Under the pieces are notes generated by a model. That model was given only the letters and a program-made list of their open reading frames with translations. It was not told the origin of the DNA and searched no databases. From Coprothermobacteraceae bacterium (lineage in GTDB: Bacteria > Coprothermobacterota > Coprothermobacteria > Coprothermobacterales > Coprothermobacteraceae), in contig JABLWY010000002.1 in assembly GCA_013178255.1 (NCBI GenBank), forward strand, positions 124,001 through 188,000: 64,000 nucleotides of DNA, read 5' to 3'. Numbering within the stretch: the stretch's first letter is position 1; each line of letters begins with the position of its first letter. Made by a program: the position numbers and the translations under genes. Positions 15,954 to 23,877 of this stretch are shown in pieces.

Positions 15954-17909
15954 CTATAGGTAATTAAACCGACCCGCGAAGAGCTCCTGGGCTGCTCGCT
16001 TGATGTCTTTGTGATTGTCCACCTGTACAGCATCAACTACTATTCTATACTCTCCGCCAAAACCCAGCGACAAATGCGTTCTAAGCGAATCGAGAGCCTG
16101 ATCGATTGTCTTGCCCTTGGGTGGTTTGACGATAGCTACGTAGCCATCGTCCAAGCCTTTGCCTTCGCTTAGAAGCCAAGTCTTAAGCGCTTGATGTATG
16201 GTCATTATGGTTGCCCGCGATGTACCTGCGTCTTCCAGGAAACTGGTATAAGGCGTCTGGTATGAAATCAGGTTCACGTATATGAGGTAATAGGGGCGAG
16301 ATATGAGTGCGTCTTGGTTAAGGAATTCTTTCCATCGAAGCAGGCCCGTGCGTTCGTCGATTGGAAGAGTATCTTCCTCTAACGATTGCAGTACCCACAA
16401 GGCGTATTTAACAACTTCCGGATCGTAATGCGTACCAGAGTACCTCATAAGTTCCCGCGCGACCTCGCCTTTGTACAGGCGCGGGCGATACAGCCTGTCA
16501 CTATACATAGCTTCAATGGAATCGGCCACAGTTAAGACCCTTGTCTCTAGAGGAATGGCTGAGCCCTCCAAGCCACCAGGATAACCCCCTCCATTGTAGT
16601 AAGTGTGGTGATGCAGCACTATGAAGCCAATTTCTCTCAACTCAGGTACTTGTTCCACTATATACGCACTCCATATAGGGTGCTCTTTCATGAAGCTCCA
16701 ATCTAACGGATCTAGCTCAGAGGCCTTGTTTAGAACCTCTGCAGGCACAAGCACCTTTCCTATGTCGTGCAACAACGCCGCTTCATATATCAATTCAGTG
16801 GTGCGTTCACTTAGCCCCATGGCTTGTGCTATCAACCTAGCGATCTTGGCTACGTTTAGGCTGTGGTTTATGCTGTTTATGTCCTTAAGCTCCATTTGAT
16901 GCATTAACACTTCTAGCAGCCTTTTCCTAGTCTCAGTTTCCTTACGAGAAGCAATAGCTAGGTATCGAGTTATACCCCATTTCACCGCCTCTGCTGAGGC
17001 TAGGGAAAGATTCTCGTCATCGTCGGGTTCGTAGTATATCAGGCAAGTCCCATAGTCGACCGTATTCGCGTATTTCATAGTCTCTGATGACAGCCTCTCA
17101 GGGGGTTCTAGGCCCGTGTAATCCACGCGCAGGTAATAAGTGCCCTCGGGCTCGTATATGGCAATCGATTTGTTGTACGTTGGTTGCGCAAGTTCTGCGC
17201 TCATTACGCGGTTCAGCGTATCCCTTATTTCTTCCGAGACTGTTAGGCGTTCTCGCAGACTCCGAATCTCGTTGTCCCTTGATGCTAAACGTTGATCGAT
17301 TATCCCGACTCCAGTCAGTCCGAATCTTTCTAAGCCCTCCAACCAGTGGTACAGTGACAAAGCCCATAAACCGAGCAGAGCCAGAAGAGTCGTCGTCGTC
17401 CAGCTAGGGGTACTAGGTTGGCGCTCACTACTTATGACTTGCATTTGATCCAATGGAAAAGCTGCAACAACACGCCTTTGTTCAGATAGCCAGGACATGA
17501 TAGCCTCATGGCTGCTATAACCTTGTATGCGAGTCCCCTTAACTGCTACCCAGGGGAGTTCGCTCTTTACTTCATAGGCTTCATAAGACCCATCGTCCTT
17601 TTGTAAGAGTATTCTGCCAGGAGCCATCAGTTCAAGAGGTATGCTGCCCGCGGCCAAGGGTACGTATGCTGCTGTGGCAGTTAGGAAAGTCTCCTCTGAT
17701 GGTACTATCTTGAAAACGGGTGCTGAAGTCAAAGCCTCCATGAAGTTCCTTCTCAAGGTGGACTCGTAGTAGTTTGACACGTACTGCTCAATACGGGGTG
17801 CAACAAACAGACCCCATGAAAGCTGATACACCAGGAACGATAGTAAAGCTACTAGACAAATGACGTGCGTCCATAGTAACGCCCTTATTCGCCTGAAACC
17901 TTTAGCCAT
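15954..17909 (-). CDS. Membrane HD-GYP protein with C-terminal degenerate GGDEF-like domain
   Basis: 651 residues. TM1 is at about 13-33, an extracytoplasmic region at about 35-165, TM2 at about 170-190, and a coiled coil near 205-235. A GAF-like segment follows (about 240-330), then an HD-GYP domain with HDIGK at 381-385, EHPIWSAYI, HHHTYYNGGGYPGGL and the RVLTVAD stretch. The last 135 residues resemble a GGDEF fold (DERTGLLRWKEFL, where active domains have D-x-L-T-G-L-x-N-R), but the GG(D/E)EF box reads DDGYVAIV, so it should be catalytically dead. HD-GYP domains hydrolyse c-di-GMP or cGAMP. The start overlaps the upstream binding-protein gene by 25 bases, so this is the likely output of the three-gene sensory unit. 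Confidence 0.85.
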   Translation of the reverse strand: MAKGFRRIRALLWTHVICLVALLSFLVYQLSWGLFVAPRIEQYVSNYYESTLRRNFMEALTSAPVFKIVPSEETFLTATAAYVPLAAGSIPLELMAPGRILLQKDDGSYEAYEVKSELPWVAVKGTRIQGYSSHEAIMSWLSEQRRVVAAFPLDQMQVISSERQPSTPSWTTTTLLALLGLWALSLYHWLEGLERFGLTGVGIIDQRLASRDNEIRSLRERLTVSEEIRDTLNRVMSAELAQPTYNKSIAIYEPEGTYYLRVDYTGLEPPERLSSETMKYANTVDYGTCLIYYEPDDDENLSLASAEAVKWGITRYLAIASRKETETRKRLLEVLMHQMELKDINSINHSLNVAKIARLIAQAMGLSERTTELIYEAALLHDIGKVLVPAEVLNKASELDPLDWSFMKEHPIWSAYIVEQVPELREIGFIVLHHHTYYNGGGYPGGLEGSAIPLETRVLTVADSIEAMYSDRLYRPRLYKGEVARELMRYSGTHYDPEVVKYALWVLQSLEEDTLPIDERTGLLRWKEFLNQDALISRPYYLIYVNLISYQTPYTSFLEDAGTSRATIMTIHQALKTWLLSEGKGLDDGYVAIVKPPKGKTIDQALDSLRTHLSLGFGGEYRIVVDAVQVDNHKDIKRAAQELFAGRFNYL

Positions 17910-18835
17910 CTTCCGTTACTCCACAACCATATGGTTTCGTCAACGGGTGGTACTCTGTCGCCTTTCTCATCGAAGATGATCAGATGTCCATCAGGGGCCT
18001 TCACTTCCAGACGTTGGTCGTTTATGCGGTACACACCGTATTCTAGAGCTTTGAGAACATCGGCTGTTTCAGCACCAAGGGTATAAGGTAGGCTCTCGCT
18101 CAAACTCGCCGGATCCATGGGAAGTGGTACCGCACAGGATATATGGGAGGCCTCTATGAGCTTACTGTAAGCATCAGGTGGAAGTAAATAAAGGGCTCCT
18201 TTCGCGGGTTGTCGCAGAACTCTTAAGATGTTGTATTCCGTGCTCAGCACGCATTCTGTCGCGCCTTTCCCCTCTGGCCTGTAGTAGTAGTTGAACCTTT
18301 CCTTCAAGCTGGCAGAGTATACCGGGTTAGTATCTGAATCTAGGTATCTCACATTAGCGCAGTTGCGCGAAGCAAACTTAGCGAGCGTCCTCATGAACGT
18401 GTCGTCGTTAGGCATGACACGCAGAAGCCCAGGATAGGAGCCTCTAAGGGAGTAAGCCGTGGAAGCAGCCGATATTACACGGCGCCATATGTTCCTTTTC
18501 TTGAATTCACTAAGAACCTGTGATAGCATCGTGCTGTCATGAGGGCCCACTACGTACGCCGCTCCCCGGGCAAGCTTTGCTATGGTCGCCATATCTGTGT
18601 TGGCAGCGTCCACATATCTGACAGGAAGTCTTTGCTCCATGCCCAGTCCCTTGTACTCTATCATGAAGCCTCTTAGGATTTCCTCAGGAAAGTAGTCTCC
18701 GTATGCAGAGTTGTCGATGTACAGCACATAGCTCCTGGCGCCTTCCAAGGATAGCCCAAGCGTAGGATAGGCTGTTACTAACGAAGCTAACAACAAGACT
18801 ACACCGGCATACAAGAGCCAGCGCCTATGAATCAA
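17885..18835 (-). CDS. Secreted type I periplasmic-binding-protein-like sensor component
   Basis: 316 residues. An N-terminal signal or anchor (LLYAGVVLLLASLVTAYPTL) precedes an alpha/beta domain that looks like the two-lobed amino-acid-type binding proteins: SYVLYIDNSAYGDYF, the AYVVGPHDSTMLSQV segment in the position of family GP-x-x-S motifs, and GLLRVMPNDDTFMRTLAKF. I infer a ligand-binding fold, but no ligand is predictable. Start is TTG with GGAGG six bases upstream. It overlaps the neighbouring sensor genes on both sides (11 and 25 bases), so it probably works in one complex with them rather than as part of an ABC transporter, for which no permease is nearby. Confidence 0.7.
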   Translation of the reverse strand: MIHRRWLLYAGVVLLLASLVTAYPTLGLSLEGARSYVLYIDNSAYGDYFPEEILRGFMIEYKGLGMEQRLPVRYVDAANTDMATIAKLARGAAYVVGPHDSTMLSQVLSEFKKRNIWRRVISAASTAYSLRGSYPGLLRVMPNDDTFMRTLAKFASRNCANVRYLDSDTNPVYSASLKERFNYYYRPEGKGATECVLSTEYNILRVLRQPAKGALYLLPPDAYSKLIEASHISCAVPLPMDPASLSESLPYTLGAETADVLKALEYGVYRINDQRLEVKAPDGHLIIFDEKGDRVPPVDETIWLWSNGRWLKVSGE

Positions 18836-20354
18836 GTCTTGCCTCCAACAACTTCGTTAATATGTTGTCGAATTCCCACGGCCAATCCTCAGGTACCGTT
18901 AACACCAGATTGGTCCCTGGGAGCTCTATTTGGTGAGCTGAACCAGCAACAACTTCTGCTGGACTCTCTGAACTAAGGAATTCGAAGCCTGCGGTTTCCA
19001 AGATTTGTTTAATTTCTGTAAACGAAGCAGCATCCAAGATCATGAGAAGTAAATTGGTGTATTTCTTGTAAGCAAAGGTTTTCAATGACGTTTCCTGGTA
19101 ACTAACCATGAAATACAACAGGTTAGCTAAGGATTGGACAAGTTGCCGTGCGTTTAGTACTTTGGGTTCAACCACCGCCATGAGCCCATGGGTCTTGCCT
19201 ACGGGCCCCACCGAACATAAGAATATGTTGCGGCCTTCCACTGTTTTCTGGTCAAAGCCCTTCAGGTAAACCGTTGAATGGACCAAAGGATCTCCTGCGT
19301 TTAATTCACGGGGTAATGTTGTGTCATCACCAGCCTGCAGGTAAAGCTTGCGGCTTCTGTTATCGTATCTGTAAATAGCCAACTCCTCCGCGGCTAGCAT
19401 GAGTTTTGCCCTGCGGGAAACTGAGTCTACTATAGCCGCTTCAGGGGACGAACGCCCAAAAAGTTCGATGACCTTCAGCATTTCAATAAAGCCGTTAACA
19501 TAGGACTCTGTAATCTTCTGCGTTCTCTCCCAGGTACGCTTTTCCTCTTGTAGTGCCTCGTGTTCCTCAGTTATGGCGTCTAGCTGTTCCCTCATTTGCA
19601 TCAACTGGTCAATAAGGTGGTCCACCTCTTGTTGCTGTAAATGCATGGTGCGAAGGTAGTTGGTTAGGCTCTTTCTTGCCCGGTAAGCTACATAAAGCGC
19701 ATAGAGGACGATTGCCACGAGTAACAACGGGGCCAAAGCTCTGTACGGGTTTGCGACGGCCTTCTCTAGGAGAGAACGTTGTACTGGCTCAAACCCTACA
19801 GACTTCGCAGCAAGGGCTATGGCATCTGGATGCAAAGAGGAAAAAGCTTCAAAGGCATCTGCAATCGCCTCGTTGGACTGACTTAATGGATATGCAGGGA
19901 CAAGTCTTACCCGTATATCAGTTCTGCCTAAGCATGTCTCAGACTGTGAAGGTTGAAGGCCTAGGGGTTGAAGCAGCCTCTTGTTTTCCTCAGTTTCCCT
20001 AAGGCAGGCCGACGAACCTTTTATGGGTACAGACAATGTAGCCCAAGCCAAAGGCTTTCCTCGCTTAGAAGTAACGGCGATGAATGAAGAGTCAGGCCTC
20101 GCAATAATTGCATCCAGCGAACCATCTCTGAGCATATTCCACAGGTTTTCAGGTGAGTCCTTTACTACGTTGATGCTCAACCCGGAGTAACCTTCAAAAA
20201 GTGTGAGCACGGTCTCTTCAAACTGCACGAGTTCAGGAGAAGTCAGGCCGTCCAAGGCTTGAGTGGGAATGCCAACCGTATAAGCCGCTACGCCTTGTGT
20301 CAGCAGCAACATCAAGAGTGTACACGCCACGCCGACTTTTATGGCCTTAGGCAT
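18825..20354 (-). CDS. Membrane sensor: binding-protein-like ectodomain, TM helix, coiled coil, GAF-like domain
   Basis: 509 residues. A signal or TM is at about 8-24, and a type II periplasmic-binding-protein-like ectodomain at about 25-200 (GIPTQALDG, DAIIARPDSSFIAV). Cys117 and Cys141 may form a disulfide. A second TM is at about 205-224, then a long coiled coil (about 235-285) and a GAF-like cytoplasmic domain (about 290-440) with a further C-terminal stretch. There is no histidine kinase, HD, GGDEF or EAL output, so signalling must pass to a partner, most plausibly the downstream HD-GYP protein. The gene begins 27 bases after the DUF1461 gene and has no strong ribosome binding site. Confidence 0.72.
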   Translation of the reverse strand: MPKAIKVGVACTLLMLLLTQGVAAYTVGIPTQALDGLTSPELVQFEETVLTLFEGYSGLSINVVKDSPENLWNMLRDGSLDAIIARPDSSFIAVTSKRGKPLAWATLSVPIKGSSACLRETEENKRLLQPLGLQPSQSETCLGRTDIRVRLVPAYPLSQSNEAIADAFEAFSSLHPDAIALAAKSVGFEPVQRSLLEKAVANPYRALAPLLLVAIVLYALYVAYRARKSLTNYLRTMHLQQQEVDHLIDQLMQMREQLDAITEEHEALQEEKRTWERTQKITESYVNGFIEMLKVIELFGRSSPEAAIVDSVSRRAKLMLAAEELAIYRYDNRSRKLYLQAGDDTTLPRELNAGDPLVHSTVYLKGFDQKTVEGRNIFLCSVGPVGKTHGLMAVVEPKVLNARQLVQSLANLLYFMVSYQETSLKTFAYKKYTNLLLMILDAASFTEIKQILETAGFEFLSSESPAEVVAGSAHQIELPGTNLVLTVPEDWPWEFDNILTKLLEARLDS

Positions 20355-20381
20355 CTTGTTTTTATGATAGCATAGATATGC

Positions 20382-20903
20382 TCACTCTTGAAGGGCTCGC
20401 TCATTTCGAAAGATGGGAATGAGCCAAAAAGATATCCACGTTACAAGGCCCATGATAACTGAAGGCATAAACGTGTGGTAGAAGTGCTGAATGAGATAGG
20501 AACTGTTTGGTAACAGCCAGAATTCATTGGAGAAAACCAAGCGGTGCGCGGCAGCCCAGGCGTCTTCGAACCGAAATAGTGCTAGCCCGATAAGAACAAG
20601 TGTAGCGACCGATATAATCACTGATAAGCTCTTTCGTGGCTTGTACCTATTTCGTACCAACCACGCCGCTGACAACGCTTCCAGGAAGAAGAACAACTGT
20701 CTGACATCTACTAGGTGGAGCACTTCCAAAGGTGACAGGGGTGGTGTTTGGCCTCCAATGACTAAGAACCTAAGAATGTCTACGTTCAATGGGCCAGGCT
20801 TGGCCAATACCAGGCTTGTAACGGTAGAGATCCAGCAGGCTGCGGAGAAAGCCCTCAAAAAGTACAGAGGTGCACCGACTTTGTCAATTAAGGGGCCAAC
20901 CAT
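20382..20903 (-). CDS. DUF1461 (TIGR01906-like) integral membrane protein
   Basis: 173 residues with about four to five hydrophobic helices. The stretches HLVDVRQLFFFLEAL and HRLVFSNEFWLLPNSSYLIQ match the conserved core of DUF1461 membrane proteins as I know it. Function is unknown in the family. It is somewhat shorter than typical members (about 200-220), the missing part being N-terminal. It overlaps the 3' end of the amidohydrolase gene by 20 bases. Confidence 0.7.
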   Translation of the reverse strand: MVGPLIDKVGAPLYFLRAFSAACWISTVTSLVLAKPGPLNVDILRFLVIGGQTPPLSPLEVLHLVDVRQLFFFLEALSAAWLVRNRYKPRKSLSVIISVATLVLIGLALFRFEDAWAAAHRLVFSNEFWLLPNSSYLIQHFYHTFMPSVIMGLVTWISFWLIPIFRNERALQE

Positions 20904-21975
20904 AGAATTGAGGGTTTGCCTCTCTGAATAGTGCCAGTACGAACCCCTTGTCTAAGTGGTGTACCCCCGACAGACTATCTACCACGTCAGCGGCCTCGAC
21001 TGGGTCTGCACTATCTACTGGAGCGTCTGTTCCTGCTAGGAGTCTCACACCGTACTCCTTCATGAGCCCCCAAGCATAGGATGTTTCAATACGCTTCCCA
21101 ACCCTCTTCTCGGCCCAAGGCAACTCCTTGGAAAATATGGGCTGTATGCATGCTGCCACATTTAACTCCGCCAATTTTTCTATTTGGTCCAATCTAGTTA
21201 TCTGCAGATGTTCTATCCTGTCCAAGGGGTGGCGCTCTTGTTGCAAGACCCGCAATGCTTGGTCTATAGCTCTGTCACCGATGGCATGCAGAGCAACCGG
21301 TTTATCCATGGCGTGAGCCTTCTTTACCATGTCTAAGAGTTCGTCATTGGTGTGGTTCAAGAAGCCGTAATTATCAGGGTCGTCGCTGTATGGTTCGGTC
21401 AATGCTGCTGTGCGTGCCCCCAGTGAACCGTCTAAGAAGATTTTCAAGCCCAAGGCGTCTTGAAGAAGATCCAGCTCCGACGTGTAGAACGGATAATCGC
21501 CTAAGATCTCTACAGTGTCCCTTGTTACGTTCATGTCCACAAACCTTTCAGTGCCTAGTCTTTCGAGCTCTTTCAAGCCACTTGCTACTATGTCTCTGGC
21601 GTTTAGGTGTACCTTCCTTGCCACGCGCTGGATAAGCTCGAAAACATCGCTCTCGAAGAACATACCGTTGGGGCTGTATACGTTCAGTGCCTCCATGGCA
21701 GGCGTATTCAAAACCATTAAGTGCAGGCAAGTTCTTACTAGCACCGCGGGGCTATGAGGGAACCATTTGTCTAGCGTACTCCTATCAGGGATTATCCGTT
21801 CTGAGATCTGCTCTTGGTTGAACCTAGTTCCTACATGCCAGCCTTCAAGGCCGTTGGTTCTCAGGACCTCGTGGACCTCACCTAAGTCCTTGCACTCTGA
21901 GAGGTCGACGAAACTACTGAACAGGCTGAAAGACCACATGTGAATGTGCAGGTCAACGAACGAACTGTTTTTCAT
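20884..21975 (-). CDS. Amidohydrolase (YtcJ-like, amidohydrolase_3 family) reduced to its catalytic barrel
   Basis: About 363 residues. The metal-dependent TIM-barrel core is complete: the HxH of FVDLHIHMW at the very N-terminus, LKIFLDGSLGARTAA, ALHAIGDRAIDQAL, RIEHLQ and LLAGTDAPVDSADP. Standard YtcJ-like enzymes are about 520-540 residues, with beta-sandwich strands before and after the barrel. Here the protein begins at the HxH and ends soon after the last metal ligand, so the sandwich domain is missing. Substrate unknown (N-acyl or urea-type bonds in the family). The ATG at 21975 lacks a Shine-Dalgarno, and TAAAAT ends 7 bases upstream. It diverges from the 22 kb operon. Confidence 0.78.
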   Translation of the reverse strand: MKNSSFVDLHIHMWSFSLFSSFVDLSECKDLGEVHEVLRTNGLEGWHVGTRFNQEQISERIIPDRSTLDKWFPHSPAVLVRTCLHLMVLNTPAMEALNVYSPNGMFFESDVFELIQRVARKVHLNARDIVASGLKELERLGTERFVDMNVTRDTVEILGDYPFYTSELDLLQDALGLKIFLDGSLGARTAALTEPYSDDPDNYGFLNHTNDELLDMVKKAHAMDKPVALHAIGDRAIDQALRVLQQERHPLDRIEHLQITRLDQIEKLAELNVAACIQPIFSKELPWAEKRVGKRIETSYAWGLMKEYGVRLLAGTDAPVDSADPVEAADVVDSLSGVHHLDKGFVLALFREANPQFYGWPLN

Positions 21976-22058
21976 AAAGACTATTTTATCAACGGACGAG
22001 TTTATAATACTTAACTTAGTAGCAGCACCATTTGCGCATAGCAAAGGAGGATGCAGTG

Positions 22059-22964
22059 GTGAAGCATGTCGTTTCGGTTAGCATAGGTTCCTCCAAGAGG
22101 GACAGCCGTGCGGAGGCTGAATTCCTGGGCGAAAGCTTCCTGCTCGAAAGGATAGGTACAGATGGCAATGTGCAGAAAGCCATCGAAAAAATAGCGGAAT
22201 TGGATGGAAAGGTAGACGCCATCGGTCTAGGTGGCATAGACTTGTACCTTTGGTTGGGCAAGAAACGTTATCTTATCAAGGATGCTCAGAAACTGGCCAA
22301 AGCGGCGAGAAAGACTCCCGTTGTGGATGGGTCCGGGCTTAAGCACACTTTGGAGAAATTCGTGGTAGCCGACCTTTTTGAGAGGGGAATTTTCAGGCCG
22401 GGGATGAAGTTTTTGGTTACTAGCGCTGTTGATCGCTGGGGTATGTTGGAGGGCATTCACTCATATGGCGGCCAACTCATTATCGGGGATTTGATGTTTG
22501 CTTTGGATGTCGCAGTGCCCTTAAGAACTATTGGTTCTCTGAAAGCCATAGGCTCACTCATACTGCCCATTGCCGTGCGGTTGCCGTTTCAGGTTCTTTA
22601 CCCCACTGGACACAAGCAGTTGGAACGGAAGCCCAAGTTTGGCAAGTACTTCGCGGAGGCTGACGTTATAGCAGGTGATTACCTTTACATAGACAAGTAC
22701 ATGCCTGAAAGGTTGGACGGCAAGATCGTGTTGACAAATACGACGACTCCAGATAACGTAAATGAGTTAAGAAGACGCGGCGTGAAGCTGCTAGTCACCA
22801 CAACACCTGTGTTAAATGGCAGGAGTTTTGGTACCAATGTGATGGAGGGAGTCTTCACGGCCTTGTTGGGCAGGCCCGGGACACCTCCAGATTTCCCAGA
22901 ATACGTACAGCTGATCAAGGAATTAAGGCTGGGTCCGACTATTAGAGTATTACAGGAGGATTAG
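22059..22964 (+). CDS. Protein of unknown function, paralogue A (often labelled quinate 5-dehydrogenase-like)
   Basis: 301 residues, nearly colinear with the next gene. Shared features are the N-terminal VVSVSIGSS, RAEAEFLGE-FLLERIGTDG, GKVDAIGLGGIDLYL, TPVVDGSGLKHTLE, the VDRWGM segment, AEADVIAGDYLYIDKYMPERLDGK and FGTNVMEGVFTALLGRPGTPPD. I recall similar clostridial proteins carrying a quinate dehydrogenase label, but I see no convincing Rossmann glycine motif and do not trust it. Start is GTG at 22059, aligned with the paralogue's ATG and 8 bases after AGGAGG. A GTG one codon earlier is possible. Confidence 0.8.
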   Translation: MKHVVSVSIGSSKRDSRAEAEFLGESFLLERIGTDGNVQKAIEKIAELDGKVDAIGLGGIDLYLWLGKKRYLIKDAQKLAKAARKTPVVDGSGLKHTLEKFVVADLFERGIFRPGMKFLVTSAVDRWGMLEGIHSYGGQLIIGDLMFALDVAVPLRTIGSLKAIGSLILPIAVRLPFQVLYPTGHKQLERKPKFGKYFAEADVIAGDYLYIDKYMPERLDGKIVLTNTTTPDNVNELRRRGVKLLVTTTPVLNGRSFGTNVMEGVFTALLGRPGTPPDFPEYVQLIKELRLGPTIRVLQED

Positions 22965-22968
22965 CACG

Positions 22969-23874
22969 ATGAAGCGCGTAGTGTCCGTGAGCCTCGGGTC
23001 TTCTGAGCGGAATCATACCGCAGAAGCAGAGTTCTTAGGGGAAAAGTTTCTGTTGGAGCGCGTAGGCACTGACGGCGATTATCAGAGAGCATTGGACCTA
23101 GTCCGTGAACTAGATGGGAAAGTGGATGCTATCACCATTGGTGGAACGCCCCTTTACCTCTCCCTGGGAAACAGACACTATTACGTGGCAGCTACTCGGA
23201 AGCTCGTGGAAGCTGCTGAGAAGACACCCGTGGTGTCAGGCTCTGGCTTGAAAGACATCTTAGAAGCACGCGCTGTTGATTTCCTGTTCAAACAGGGTGT
23301 TCTAAGACCTGGAATGACTTTCCTCATCACCAGCGTAGTCGACCGCTGGGGGATGACGGAGGCCATAGTGAGAAACGGTGGCAAGATCATAGTGGGTGAC
23401 TTCATGTTCGCGCTACACATGAATATCCCCATAAGGTCTCTTGCGACGGTGAAAGCTATTGGTTCTGTCGTGCTTCCTTTAGCTCTCAAGCTCCCGTTCA
23501 GCATGCTCTATCCGCAAGGAGAAGAACAGACAAAGAGGGAACCACTTTTTCCGCAGTATTTCTTTGAGGCGGATGTCATAGCAGGCGATTACCTCTACAT
23601 TCACAAATACATGCCCGACAGGTTGGACGGCAAGATAATCCTTACAAACACAGTAACGCCTAAGAATGTAGAAGACGTAAGGGACAGAGGAGCGAAAGCT
23701 CTCATCGCGACAACTCCTGAGATTAACGGCCGCAACTTCGGTACGAATGTGTTGGCCGGCGTGTTCACGGCGCTCTTGGGGCATCCAGGAACGCCTCCTG
23801 ATTACCCGGAATACGCCCAACTCATCGACCAACTGGACCTTAAGCCAAGCATTAGGTTAATGGAAGGTGATTAG
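22969..23874 (+). CDS. Protein of unknown function, paralogue B
   Basis: 301 residues, the same length as its upstream neighbour and alike over the whole length, so this is a tandem duplication that has diverged. The most conserved blocks between the two are the N-terminal SxGSS, the TPVVxGSGLK loop, FEADVIAGDYLYI, MPDRLDGKIILTNT and the C-terminal GTPPDYPEY. No transmembrane segment or signal peptide. AGGAGG precedes the ATG by about 10 bases and the gap to the upstream stop is 4 bases. The copies may form a heteromer or serve the adjacent reductase. Confidence 0.8.
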   Translation: MKRVVSVSLGSSERNHTAEAEFLGEKFLLERVGTDGDYQRALDLVRELDGKVDAITIGGTPLYLSLGNRHYYVAATRKLVEAAEKTPVVSGSGLKDILEARAVDFLFKQGVLRPGMTFLITSVVDRWGMTEAIVRNGGKIIVGDFMFALHMNIPIRSLATVKAIGSVVLPLALKLPFSMLYPQGEEQTKREPLFPQYFFEADVIAGDYLYIHKYMPDRLDGKIILTNTVTPKNVEDVRDRGAKALIATTPEINGRNFGTNVLAGVFTALLGHPGTPPDYPEYAQLIDQLDLKPSIRLMEGD

Positions 23875-23877
23875 TTG

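Noticed and set aside
22000-22030. TATAAT at 22003 as the promoter of the 22 kb operon
   Set aside because: The hexamer is perfect, but no -35-like sequence lies at an allowed spacing, and the region is AT-rich in both directions, so the assignment is not secure.
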